Shown: piece by piece, positions 18,952-26,898 of the stretch
How the letters are laid out: every line of letters starts with the position of its first letter
Numbering within the stretch: position 1 is the first letter of the stretch
DNA from: Actibacterium ureilyticum
Lineage (GTDB): Bacteria; Pseudomonadota; Alphaproteobacteria; Rhodobacterales; Rhodobacteraceae
Assembly (NCBI RefSeq): GCF_002285435.1
Contig: NZ_NSBT01000024.1
Coordinates: 124,001 to 188,000 of the forward strand
Length of the DNA: 64,000 nt
Reading direction: 5' to 3'
Notes under the pieces: model-generated
What the model was told of the DNA's origin: nothing
Database searches by the model: none
Seen by the model: the letters and a program-made list of their open reading frames with translations, nothing else
Program-made: the position numbers and the translations under genes

Positions 18952-19692
18952 ATGCGACTAAAGGGCAAGACAGCCATCATCACCGGCGCCGGGTCGGGCT
19001 TTGGCGCGGGCATCGCGCGGCGCTTCGCGGCCGAGGGCGCGCAGGTTCTGGTGGCCGATATCAACCCAGATGCCGCACAGGCGATAGCGGCGGAAATCGG
19101 CGGCACCGCCTGCGCCGTGGATGTGGCCGACAATGACAGCGTGGCAGAGATGGCGCGGACCGCCGCGACGCTTTTCGGCACGCCCGATATCCTGATCAAC
19201 AACGCCGGGATCACCCATCTGCCGCAGCCGATGGAAGAGGTGACCGAGGCCGAATTCGACCGCGTTCTGGCGGTGAACGCCAAATCGGTCTATCTGACCG
19301 CGCGGCATTTCGTGCCGGGGATGAAGGAACGCGGCAGCGGGGCGATCCTGAACGTCGCCTCGACCGCCGGGGTCAGCCCGCGCCCGAACCTGAACTGGTA
19401 CAACGCGTCCAAGGGCTGGATGATCACCGCAACCCGCGCGATGGCCGTTGAACTGGCGCCGCATGGCGTGCGGGTCAATGCGCTGAACCCGGTGGCGGGG
19501 GAAACGCCGCTTTTGAAAAGCTTCATGGGCGAGGACACGCCCGAGATACGCGCCAAGTTCCTGGCCACGATCCCGCTGGGGCGGTTTTCGACGCCCGAGG
19601 ATCTGGCCAATGCGGCGCTGTTCCTGTGCTCGGACGAGGCCGCCATGATCACCGGCGTCGCGCTGGAGGTCGATGGCGGGCGCTGTATCTGA
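18952..19692 (+). CDS. Short-chain dehydrogenase/reductase (SDR)
   Basis: A 246-residue classical SDR. Dinucleotide-binding TGAGSGFGAGIA is at residues 11-22, with Asp37 (VADINPD) favouring NAD(H). NNAGITH is at 84-90. The catalytic set is Ser138 (NVASTAG region), Tyr and Lys in WYNASKG, and Asn in the VNAKS segment. It ends with GRFSTPEDLANAALFL and a VDGG tail, as in 3-oxoacyl-ACP reductase or glucose-dehydrogenase-like SDRs. AAGGGGGG precedes the ATG. The substrate is unknown. It is followed by a terminator and a copy of the dispersed repeat. Confidence 0.9.
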   Translation: MRLKGKTAIITGAGSGFGAGIARRFAAEGAQVLVADINPDAAQAIAAEIGGTACAVDVADNDSVAEMARTAATLFGTPDILINNAGITHLPQPMEEVTEAEFDRVLAVNAKSVYLTARHFVPGMKERGSGAILNVASTAGVSPRPNLNWYNASKGWMITATRAMAVELAPHGVRVNALNPVAGETPLLKSFMGEDTPEIRAKFLATIPLGRFSTPEDLANAALFLCSDEAAMITGVALEVDGGRCI

Positions 19693-19699
19693 GGGCGGG

Positions 19700-19719
19700 C
19701 GGGCCTGCGGCCCGTTTTT
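19700..19719 (+). terminator. Rho-independent terminator of the SDR gene
   Basis: CGGGCC-TGC-GGCCCG, a 6-bp perfect stem followed by TTTTT, 7 bases after the SDR stop codon. It leads straight into a dispersed-repeat copy. Confidence 0.75.
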
Positions 19720-19745
19720 GAGTATTTGGACCAAGAAGAAGCAGG
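19720..19745 (+). repeat. Dispersed intergenic repeat, copy 3 (half motif)
   Basis: GAGTATTTGGACCAAGAAGAAG, the downstream half of the repeat. The CCTCCGGCGGAGG palindrome is replaced by the SDR terminator hairpin, which supports a terminator-linked role. Confidence 0.6.
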
Positions 19746-19755
19746 GATGGGACAC

Positions 19756-20742
19756 ATGCAGCCGGGCGAGCGAAACCTGATCACGGATGTGCCGGGAATT
19801 CTGGTGGGCAATGCGCAGGACGAAGCGCTGAAATCCGGGGTGACGGTTTTGACCGCCGATGCGCCCTTGACCGCTGCCGTGCATGTGATGGGCGGCGCGC
19901 CGGGCACGCGGGAAACCGACCTGCTGGCGCCCGACAAGCTGGTGCAACAGGTCGACGCGCTGGTGCTGTCGGGCGGTTCGGCCTTTGGGCTGGATGCCTG
20001 TTCGGGGGTGACGGATGGGCTGCGGGCGATGGGGCGCGGATTCGCGGTGGGCGATCAGCGGGTGCCGATCGTGCCGGGGGCGATCCTGTTCGATCTGCTG
20101 AATGGCGGCGACAAGGGGTGGGATCGCAACCCCTATGCCGGGTTGGGGCGCGCGGCGCTGGAGGCGGCGGGGCCGGTGTTCGACCTGGGCAGCGTGGGGG
20201 CGGGCTGCGGGGCGACGACGGCGACGCTGAAAGGCGGGCTCGGCTCGGCCTCGGTCCGGTTGCCCGGCGGGCTGGTTGTGGGGGCGCTGGTGGCGGTGAA
20301 TGCGCTGGGATCGGTCATTGCGGGCGACGGGCCGGAATTCTGGGCCGCGCCGTTCGAGCTGGGCGATGAGTTCGGCGGGCTGGGCCCATCGGCGCGGCGC
20401 GATGGCGGGGTCATTCCGGCGGTGAAGGGCGCGGCGGGCGAAAACACCACCATCGCCATCGTCGCCACCAATGCCGCGCTGAGCCAGGCGCAGGCGCAGC
20501 GCCTGGCCACCGCCGCGCATGACGGCATGGCCCGCGCCATCGTGCCCGCCCACACCCCGCATGACGGCGATCTGGTCTTTGCCGCCGCGACCGCGACCGT
20601 GCCGCTGGCCGATCCGGCGGCGGCGCTGACGCTGGGGCATGCGGCGGCCTGTTGCCTGGCGCGGGCGATTGCGCGCGGGGTCTATCTGGCGCGTTCGGCG
20701 ACGGGCGATGTCCTTCCCTGCTGGCAATCGCGGTTTGGCTGA
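19756..20742 (+). CDS. P1/S58-family peptidase (DmpA/L-aminopeptidase type)
   Basis: A 328-residue Ntn-hydrolase-like peptidase. LNLITDVPGILVGN-type opening is seen as NLITDVPGILVGNAQ, then VLSGGSAFGLDACSGV, VGAGCGATTATLKGG and LGSAS. In this family the chain cuts itself before the Ser of the GxGS segment, exposing the nucleophile of beta- or L-aminopeptidase activity. Start codons at 19726 (TTG), 19747 and 19756 are possible. I prefer 19756 because the protein then opens MQPGERNLITDV and because 19726 lies inside the dispersed repeat. Possible role: release of amino acids from small peptides or amides; the substrate is unknown. Confidence 0.88.
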   Translation: MQPGERNLITDVPGILVGNAQDEALKSGVTVLTADAPLTAAVHVMGGAPGTRETDLLAPDKLVQQVDALVLSGGSAFGLDACSGVTDGLRAMGRGFAVGDQRVPIVPGAILFDLLNGGDKGWDRNPYAGLGRAALEAAGPVFDLGSVGAGCGATTATLKGGLGSASVRLPGGLVVGALVAVNALGSVIAGDGPEFWAAPFELGDEFGGLGPSARRDGGVIPAVKGAAGENTTIAIVATNAALSQAQAQRLATAAHDGMARAIVPAHTPHDGDLVFAAATATVPLADPAAALTLGHAAACCLARAIARGVYLARSATGDVLPCWQSRFG

Positions 20743-20813
20743 TCCTGTGACTGGACATGCCCGGGCAGGCGTGGTTTGCATCGGGGGTACAGCAATTCCG
20801 AAGGATCCCGCCC

Positions 20814-22280
20814 ATGCCCGCCACCGACCTGCGCACCCGCCTGTCCGACCCCAGCCTGTTGGCCGACAAGGCCTATGTCGCCGGCGACTGGATCGCGGCC
20901 GATGACGGCGCGACCTTCGACGTGATCAACCCCGCGCGGGGCGATGTGATCGCCACCCTGCCCGACCTGGGCCGGGCCGAAACAGCCCGCGCCATTGCCG
21001 CCGCCGACACCGTGCGCCGCGACTGGGCCGCCCGCACCGCCAAGGAGCGCGCGAACACCCTGCGCCGCTGGTACGATCTGATGATGGCCAACCAGGAGGA
21101 TCTGGCGCAGATCCTGACCGCCGAGATGGGCAAGCCCCTGGCCGAGGCGCGGGGCGAGATCGCCTATGGCGCGTCCTTCATCGAATGGTTCGCCGAAGAG
21201 GCCAAGCGCATCTATGGCGAGACCATCCCCGGCCACCAGCCCGACAAGCGCCTGACCGTGATCCGTCAGCCCATTGGGGTGGCCGCGTCGATCACACCAT
21301 GGAATTTCCCCAACGCGATGATCACCCGCAAATGCGGCCCCGCGCTGGCCGCCGGCTGCGGCTTTGTCGCCCGGCCCGCCGAGCTGACCCCGCTGTCGGC
21401 GCTGGCACTGGCGGTGCTGGCCGAACGCGCGGGCCTGCCGGCGGGGCTGTTTTCGGTCGTGACCTCGACCAAGGCCTCGGACATCGGCAAGGAGTTCTGC
21501 GAGAACGAGACCGTGCGCAAGCTGAGCTTTACCGGCTCGACCAATGTGGGCCGGATCCTGTTGCGGCAGGCCGCCGATCAGGTGATGAAATGCAGCATGG
21601 AACTGGGCGGCAACGCGCCCTTCATTGTCTTTGACGATGCCGATCTGGATGCCGCGGTCGAAGGCGCCATCGCCTGCAAGTTCCGCAACAACGGCCAGAC
21701 CTGTGTCTGCGCCAACCGGATCTATGTGCAGGACGGTGTCTATGACGCCTTTGCCGAAAAGCTGGCCGCCGCGGTCAAGGCGCTGAAGGTCGGCGACGGG
21801 CTGGAGGATGGCACCGATCTGGGCCCGCTGATCACCGACGCCGCCGTGGCCAAGGTGCAGGAGCATCTGGACGACGCCACCGCCAAGGGCGCACAGATCG
21901 CCACCGGCGGCAAGAAACTGTCGGGCACGTATTTCGAACCCACCGTGCTGACCGGCGTCACCCAGGACATGCAGGTCGCGAGCGAGGAAACCTTTGGCCC
22001 CTGCGCGCCGCTTTTCCGGTTCAAGGACGAGGACGAGGTGATCGCCATGGCCAATGACACGATCTTCGGGCTGGCGTCCTATTTCTATGCCCGCGACCTG
22101 AGCCGCGTCTATAAGGTGGCCGAGGCGCTGGAATACGGCATCGTCGGCGTGAACACCGGCATCATCTCGACCGAGGTCGCGCCCTTTGGCGGGGTCAAGC
22201 AATCGGGCCTGGGCCGCGAGGGCAGCCGCCACGGGATCGAGGATTACCTGGAGATGAAATATATCTGCATGAGTGTCTGA
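20814..22280 (+). CDS. gabD: NAD(P)-dependent succinate-semialdehyde dehydrogenase
   Basis: Oxidises succinate semialdehyde to succinate, feeding GABA or putrescine carbon into the TCA cycle. The 488-residue ALDH has the GabD pattern: EMGKPLAEARGEIAYGASFIEW, RQPIGVAASITPWNFPNAMI, FTGSTNVGRILLRQAA, MELGGNAPFIVFDDADLD, catalytic Cys in NNGQTCVCANR, and the C-terminal GVKQSGLGREGS. The ATG at 20814 follows AAGGA; the upstream frame is unsupported. No GABA transaminase gene is in the window. Together with the ureohydrolases it would complete a guanidinobutyrate or agmatine route to succinate. Confidence 0.93.
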   Translation: MPATDLRTRLSDPSLLADKAYVAGDWIAADDGATFDVINPARGDVIATLPDLGRAETARAIAAADTVRRDWAARTAKERANTLRRWYDLMMANQEDLAQILTAEMGKPLAEARGEIAYGASFIEWFAEEAKRIYGETIPGHQPDKRLTVIRQPIGVAASITPWNFPNAMITRKCGPALAAGCGFVARPAELTPLSALALAVLAERAGLPAGLFSVVTSTKASDIGKEFCENETVRKLSFTGSTNVGRILLRQAADQVMKCSMELGGNAPFIVFDDADLDAAVEGAIACKFRNNGQTCVCANRIYVQDGVYDAFAEKLAAAVKALKVGDGLEDGTDLGPLITDAAVAKVQEHLDDATAKGAQIATGGKKLSGTYFEPTVLTGVTQDMQVASEETFGPCAPLFRFKDEDEVIAMANDTIFGLASYFYARDLSRVYKVAEALEYGIVGVNTGIISTEVAPFGGVKQSGLGREGSRHGIEDYLEMKYICMSV

Positions 22281-22310
22281 GCAAGGATCATGCGCGGGAA
22301 TTGAGGCGGG

Positions 22311-23177
22311 CTAGCGCAGCACCGCCCTTTTCCGCACGATCGATTCAATCAATCTCTGACTGTGTGAGGCGATTTGATTGCTATTTCGCGCTGCGTACTC
22401 GTTTATTTTTCGCATCTGCATGGGCGAGACCACATGCTTTGGCGGGATTCGGTTCGCCGGATCCCTCAACAGAACCAACGCATGCTTTGGAGAAACAGGC
22501 ATCCATATTTCAGCATTATGGTTTTGAAGCCCGTTGGGACCGCCATTTCCGATTTGATAGCCTATACGGCTGGAAAGAAGGTAAGAGTGATTTGTTTCGC
22601 TTATCGCCCAACGTAAAGAAAAGCCATCAAGAATCGATGCCATACGATCGGAAATATCGATTGTCGCCCTTACTCTAACAGTGCGCCCAAGCTCTTTCAG
22701 CTTCGATTCATTCTGAAGCAAAGCCAACATTGCCTGCTTTCGTTCGTCGCTCTCATCTTGGTTGAGCACATCGAGGGCAACTTCGCGACCTATGGCGAGA
22801 TCCTCGTATCTTCTTGTGAATTCAGGCGTGCGTTTTATCATCTCCACAATGACGTTTATCAGAGAGGGGAGCGCCTCACCCTCAAACTCCGGCACGGAGC
22901 CTGCTTCAAAAATTCCCATGATCTGAGGGAAAATTTCCCCAAGATAGTTGTCGATACTACCGTAAAATTTTTTCTCGACGACATCTGACAACTCATCCCC
23001 ATCGAGCACCGTGTAATAATTTTTAATGAAGAATGTTTTATCTACGTGCTTCAGATAAGGCGCGCAGTACTGCCCGCTTTCATCTTTTTCGGAATACCAG
23101 ACATGTTCATCATGCGCCCAGAACTGCTTTTGCAGAACTTTAGGCACATAATGGTGGTTCTTGCTGCGCTTCGACAC
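22311..23177 (-). CDS. DUF4238 protein, low-GC, probably acquired
   Basis: A 288-residue protein opening SKNHHYVPKVLQKQFW, the signature of DUF4238, a family of unknown function found sporadically in bacteria. Further conserved-looking segments are YYTVLDGDELSDVVEKKFYGSI, a Trp near 200 (LRWAISET) and MPVSPKHALVLL. The start is a GTG with a poor ribosome binding site. A possible promoter (TTGCCT, 17 bases, CATAGT) lies at 23211-23239. Base use is plainly poorer in GC than every neighbour, with many AAA, ATT and TTT codons, which points to recent transfer. No integrase, tRNA or direct repeats are seen beside it. It sits between gabD and DUF779. Confidence 0.85.
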   Translation of the reverse strand: MSKRSKNHHYVPKVLQKQFWAHDEHVWYSEKDESGQYCAPYLKHVDKTFFIKNYYTVLDGDELSDVVEKKFYGSIDNYLGEIFPQIMGIFEAGSVPEFEGEALPSLINVIVEMIKRTPEFTRRYEDLAIGREVALDVLNQDESDERKQAMLALLQNESKLKELGRTVRVRATIDISDRMASILDGFSLRWAISETNHSYLLSSRIGYQIGNGGPNGLQNHNAEIWMPVSPKHALVLLRDPANRIPPKHVVSPMQMRKINEYAARNSNQIASHSQRLIESIVRKRAVLR

Positions 23178-23284
23178 GGCTCAACTGATATCCGGAAATC
23201 AAACATCCAGACTATGAGGAATATATCCACCCAAGGCAAATGCGACATCTCGCGTCCGTCGAGGCAGATACAATTGCTCCCGCC

Positions 23285-23632
23285 TCAGCCCCCGGCTGAC
23301 AAGATCCGGGCCCGGGTCAGGAAATGGGTGGACCGTCCGGCGTCCAGGCTGAACCCCGCGCCGCTGCCGGGGCCCGCATCCAGGATCATCTGCGAATTCT
23401 CCCACAGCCCCGCGACCGAAGGCGCGGCCCAGATCCCCGCGCCATCGGCATCGCCCAACTGGATGTCGTTTACCCCGATAAAGGCATCCGCCGCGCGAAA
23501 GCACATCGGCCCCGACCCGTCACAGCACCCGGCCGAGATCTTGAACACCACATCGCCATGTTCGGCGCGCAGCTCGGCCAGCAGGGCCAGCGCCGCGTCG
23601 GTCACCACGACCTTTTCCGAATTTTCCGTCAT
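23285..23632 (-). CDS. DUF779 family protein
   Basis: A 115-residue protein with the DUF779 hallmarks: KISAGCCDGSGPMCF (three Cys, a possible metal or redox site) near residue 32 and GSGAGFSLDAGRSTHFLTRAR at the end. In other genomes DUF779 is commonly next to an NAD-dependent acetaldehyde dehydrogenase. Here the nearest ALDH is gabD, 1 kb away, on the other strand and beyond the DUF4238 gene, so any old pairing may have been broken. GGAGAAGG precedes the ATG. Function unknown. Confidence 0.9.
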   Translation of the reverse strand: MTENSEKVVVTDAALALLAELRAEHGDVVFKISAGCCDGSGPMCFRAADAFIGVNDIQLGDADGAGIWAAPSVAGLWENSQMILDAGPGSGAGFSLDAGRSTHFLTRARILSAGG

Positions 23633-23804
23633 CGCCTTCTCCCTTGAAACAGGTTCAGCCTAGGGCATGGCCCGCGCAGGGGCCAGACGACCAAAGTCCC
23701 GGGTGCCCCGGTCCGCCATCACGTTGCGGTGAGCCGCCCCGGCGTGGCTTTTTACAAAACCGACATGCGCACGTTACGCAACCGTCACCGGTTTTGGCCA
23801 ATCG

Positions 23805-23826
23805 GTTCAGGCACATTATCCTGAAC
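23805..23826. promoter_or_regulatory. Inverted repeat just upstream of the phytase-esterase-like gene
   Basis: GTTCAGG (23805-23811), 8 bases, CCTGAAC (23820-23826), perfect 7-bp arms. It ends 13 bases before the ATG and partly abuts GGGGGACC, so it could act as an operator or as a leader hairpin that affects translation. Confidence 0.3.
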
Positions 23827-23839
23827 TGGGGGACCTTCC

Positions 23840-26002
23840 ATGACATCGCGCCTTCTGGGCCTCACCTTGGTCATTGCACTGACCGCAGGTGCCGCCGCTG
23901 CCGAGATGAACTTCAACCGCATCGCCTCTTTCCCGGTGGTCAAGAACATGGACCAGGGCGCGGACACAAAGCGCGAAACCAGCCCCGAGATCATTGATGT
24001 CACCGCCGATGGCATGACGCTGGTCTATACCGACAGCCCGCTGAAGGTGCTGGGCATGATCGACATCACCGACCCCGCCAACCCAGCGCCCAAGGGCAAT
24101 ATCGCGCTGGGGGGCGAGCCGACCAGCGTGGCCGTCATCGGCACCACCGCCTTTGTCGGCGTGAATACATCCGAAAGCTTCACCGCGCCGTCGGGCGTGC
24201 TGAAGGCGATCAATACCGCCAACGGGACCGAGCTTGCGGCCTGTGATCTGGGCGGTCAGCCCGACAGCGTGGCCAAGGCGCCCGATGGCAGCTTTATCTC
24301 GGTCGCGATCGAGAACGAGCGTGACGAGGACCTGAATGACGGCGTCATCCCGCAGCTGCCCGCCGGCAATCTGGTGTTGGTGGACGTGAAGGGTGGCAAT
24401 CTGGATTGCGCCAGCCTGACGGTCGTCGACCTGACCGGCCTGGCCGAGATTGCGGGCGAAGACCCCGAGCCAGAATATGTCGACATCAACGCCCTGGGCG
24501 AAACCGTCGTCACCTTGCAGGAAAACAACCACATCGTCGTGGTGGGCCGCGACGGCAGCATCGTGAACCATTTCCCCGCTGGCACCGTCGATCTGGACGG
24601 GATCGACGCCACCGACGAACGCGGCGCGCTGGTCTTCACCGAAAGCCAACAGGGCCGCAAACGCGAACCCGATGCGGTCAAATGGCTGGACGACACCCAT
24701 TTCGCCACTGCGAACGAGGGCGATTACGAAGGCGGCTCGCGCGGGTGGACGATCTTCTCCAAGGACGGCACGGTCGTCTATGACAGCGGCACCAGCTTTG
24801 AACATGCCATCGTGCAGATCGGACACTATCCCGACAAACGCTCGGACGCGAAGGGCGTCGAGCCGGAATCGGTGACTGCGGCCACGTTCGGCGGCACGCC
24901 GATGATCTTTGTCGGCGCCGAACGCGCCAGCATCGTCGGCGTCTATGACGCGACCGACCCGACCAATCCAGTGCTGAAACAACTTCTGCCCTCGGGCGTG
25001 GGCCCCGAAGGCTATGTCACCATCCCCGACCGCAACCTGCTGGTCTCGGCCAACGAATCCGACCTGATCGAAGACGGCGGCGCGCGGGCGCATGTGATGA
25101 TCTATGAGTATCAGGAGGCACCTGCCGCTTACCCGATGCTGACCAGCGCGGGCATGGACGAGTTGACCGGCTGGGGCGCGATCTCGGGCATGGTCGCGGA
25201 TCAGGACGGCACCGTCTGGGCCGTGAATGACAGCTTTTACGGCTTCCAGCCCTCGATCTTCAAGATCGACACCACCCAGACGCCCGCCCGCATCACCGAT
25301 GTGATCCGCATTACCCGCGCCGGACGACCCGCGCAGAAGCTCGACCTGGAAGGCATCACGCTGGATGGCGAAGGCGGGTTCTGGGTCGCGTCCGAAGGCC
25401 GCACCGACCGCGTCGTGCCGCATGCGCTTTATCATGTGAACGCCAAGGGCGCGATCACCCGGGAAATCGGCCTGCCGCCGGAGCTGATGGCGGTTGAAAA
25501 GCGCTTCGGGTTCGAAGGGATCGCCAAGCACGGCAACACCCTGTGGATGGCGGTACAGCGCGAATGGGCGGACGATCCGACGAACACCGTGAAGCTGGTC
25601 GCCTGTGACATCGAAACCGGCGACTGGGGCGCGGTGCGCTATGAAAAGGCGGAACCGCAAACCGGCTGGGTCGGCCTGTCGGAGATCACCATTCACGGCG
25701 ATCACGCCTATGTGGTCGAACGCGACAATCAGCACGACCACCGCGCGGTGACGAAAAAGATCTATCGCATCCCGCTGGCCGAGATGACCCCCGCCCCGCT
25801 GGGCGGCGAGTTGCCCGTGGTCCGCAAGGAAGAGGTCCGCGACCTGATCCCCGATCTGACCGCGACCGGCGGCTATGTTCTGGACAAGGTCGAAGGTCTG
25901 GCGATTGCCGCCGATGGCACCGCCTGGGTCAGCACCGACAATGACGGGGTCGACGATCATTCGGGCGAAACGATGTTCTTCTCGATCGGCCAGGTCGACT
26001 GA
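23840..26002 (+). CDS. Secreted esterase-like/phytase-like beta-propeller protein
   Basis: A 720-residue exported protein with signal peptide RLLGLTLVIALTAGAAAAE. The N-terminal part (about 25-430) has repeated strands of the choice-of-anchor I type beta-propeller: PEIIDVTADGMTLVYTD, GEPTSVAVIGTTAFVGV, PEPEYVDINALGETVVTLQENN and VKWLDDTHFATANEGDY. The C-terminal part (about 435-715) matches the esterase-like activity of phytase domain: ISGMVADQDGTVWAVNDS, KLDLEGITLDGEGGFWVASEGR, RFGFEGIAKHGNTLWMAVQ and DKVEGLAIAADGTAWVSTDN. Members are thought to release phosphate from organic esters; direct evidence for this protein is absent. Monocistronic, closed by a strong hairpin. Confidence 0.88.
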   Translation: MTSRLLGLTLVIALTAGAAAAEMNFNRIASFPVVKNMDQGADTKRETSPEIIDVTADGMTLVYTDSPLKVLGMIDITDPANPAPKGNIALGGEPTSVAVIGTTAFVGVNTSESFTAPSGVLKAINTANGTELAACDLGGQPDSVAKAPDGSFISVAIENERDEDLNDGVIPQLPAGNLVLVDVKGGNLDCASLTVVDLTGLAEIAGEDPEPEYVDINALGETVVTLQENNHIVVVGRDGSIVNHFPAGTVDLDGIDATDERGALVFTESQQGRKREPDAVKWLDDTHFATANEGDYEGGSRGWTIFSKDGTVVYDSGTSFEHAIVQIGHYPDKRSDAKGVEPESVTAATFGGTPMIFVGAERASIVGVYDATDPTNPVLKQLLPSGVGPEGYVTIPDRNLLVSANESDLIEDGGARAHVMIYEYQEAPAAYPMLTSAGMDELTGWGAISGMVADQDGTVWAVNDSFYGFQPSIFKIDTTQTPARITDVIRITRAGRPAQKLDLEGITLDGEGGFWVASEGRTDRVVPHALYHVNAKGAITREIGLPPELMAVEKRFGFEGIAKHGNTLWMAVQREWADDPTNTVKLVACDIETGDWGAVRYEKAEPQTGWVGLSEITIHGDHAYVVERDNQHDHRAVTKKIYRIPLAEMTPAPLGGELPVVRKEEVRDLIPDLTATGGYVLDKVEGLAIAADGTAWVSTDNDGVDDHSGETMFFSIGQVD

Positions 26003-26025
26003 TCATTCGCCGATCGGCGGAAAAG

Positions 26026-26053
26026 AAAGGGGCTGGTTTCGACCAGCCCCTTT
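26026..26053. terminator. Bidirectional terminator between convergent genes
   Basis: A perfect 12-bp stem (AAAGGGGCTGGT / ACCAGCCCCTTT) closed by a TTCG tetraloop. A/T runs on both sides serve the secreted propeller gene on the plus strand and the lysine-rich gene on the minus strand. Confidence 0.9.
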
Positions 26054-26070
26054 TCAGTGCCAAAAGCGGC

Positions 26071-26190
26071 TTACGCGGCCTTCTTCAGCGCCTTCTTGGC
26101 GGCTTTCAGCTTCGCCTCTTGCTTGGCGACTTTCGCCTTGCGGACTTTGACTTCTTTTTTCAGGTCTTTGATTTTGCTTTTCTTCGCCAT
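26071..26190 (-). CDS. Very small lysine-rich helical protein (39 residues)
   Basis: A 39-residue protein, MAKKSKIKDLKKEV at its start and AKKALKKAA at its end. It has 16 lysines plus one arginine, no aromatic residue and no Cys, and would form a single strongly basic amphipathic helix. GGAGA lies 6 bases before the ATG. It has its own sigma70-like promoter (26241-26270) and a strong terminator, which supports it as a real gene. Composition resembles bacterial histone-H1-like or KTSC-type nucleic-acid-binding tails, but the family is not recognised. It is divergent from the ECF sigma factor gene. A longer frame through it upstream is a shadow of the sigma and VWA genes. Confidence 0.8.
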   Translation of the reverse strand: MAKKSKIKDLKKEVKVRKAKVAKQEAKLKAAKKALKKAA

Positions 26191-26240
26191 GGTCTTCTCC
26201 GTATTGGACGCTGAAACGCATATAGATACGCCAGCAATGA

Positions 26241-26270
26241 AATATACTGTGTATATACAAATGATGTCAG
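26241..26270 (-). promoter_or_regulatory. Promoter of the lysine-rich gene, with an overlapping palindrome
   Basis: On the minus strand CTGACA (26265-26270), an 18-base spacer, TATATT (26241-26246), each one mismatch from consensus. The palindrome ATATAC-TGT-GTATAT (26242-26256) covers the -10 and spacer and could be a repressor site. The expected leader is about 45 bases. Confidence 0.5.
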
Positions 26271-26352
26271 TGTCTACAGCACTGCGAAAAGTTGCAGAAA
26301 TTTTCAGCCACGCGCCAAGGATTGACCCGCGCGCCGCGTCCAACCAAACACT

Positions 26353-26898
26353 ATGCGCATGAATACCGCTGATGAATCCCTGGCCCTCGCGGCGGCACGG
26401 GGCGACCGACAGGCCTTTGCCAGCCTGCTCGACCGGCACTACGACCGGCTGTTCGCCTTTGCCATGCGCCTGACCGGTCACCGGGCCGAGGCCGAGGATC
26501 TGACCCAGGACATCTGCCTGGCCCTGCCCCACAAGCTGGGCGGCTACCGGGCCGAGGCACGGTTCACCACATGGCTTTATCGCGTGGCGGTCAACGCCGC
26601 CCATGACCGCCGCCGCCGCGCCGCCACCCACGCGCGGGCCGCCGCGGGCTGGGCGGATTGGGAACTCAACCGCCAGGCCGCCAATGCCGAGGACGCCGCC
26701 GCGCTGGACTGGCTGGCCCAGGTCATGCGCGCCCTGCCCGACGACCTGCGCGATACCGTGGCGCTGACATTGGGCGAGGGGCTGAGCCAAAAGGACGCCG
26801 CCCAAGTGCTGGACCTGTCCGAAGGCACAGTGGCCTGGCGCATGTCCGAAGTGAAAAAGCGCCTGCGCGCGCTCCACCAACAGGAGAGCCAAGCATGA
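26353..26898 (+). CDS. ECF-type RNA polymerase sigma factor
   Basis: A 181-residue group 4 sigma factor. Region 2 runs about 18-85 with FASLLDRHYDRLFAFAMRLTG, the DLTQD promoter-melting segment and FTTWLYRVAVNAAHD. Region 4 runs about 120-172 with VALTLGEGLSQKDAAQVL and LSEGTVAWRMSEVKKRL as the helix-turn-helix. Two ATGs lie 6 bases apart at the start (26353, 26359). Its stop overlaps the start of the VWA protein by 4 bases (ATGA), so the two are translationally coupled. The pairing suggests that the VWA protein restrains or responds with this sigma factor at the membrane. Confidence 0.92.
   Translation: MRMNTADESLALAAARGDRQAFASLLDRHYDRLFAFAMRLTGHRAEAEDLTQDICLALPHKLGGYRAEARFTTWLYRVAVNAAHDRRRRAATHARAAAGWADWELNRQAANAEDAAALDWLAQVMRALPDDLRDTVALTLGEGLSQKDAAQVLDLSEGTVAWRMSEVKKRLRALHQQESQA

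Noticed and set aside
23199-23504. 101-codon minus-strand reading frame overlapping DUF779
   Set aside because: It is out of frame with the DUF779 protein and shows no conserved features.
22281-23840. Complete genomic island or prophage around DUF4238
   Set aside because: Only one gene is atypical; no integrase, transposase, tRNA or flanking direct repeats were seen.
23816-25960. 714-codon minus-strand reading frame
   Set aside because: Fully antisense to the secreted phytase-esterase-like gene, which has a signal peptide, ribosome binding site and domain matches.
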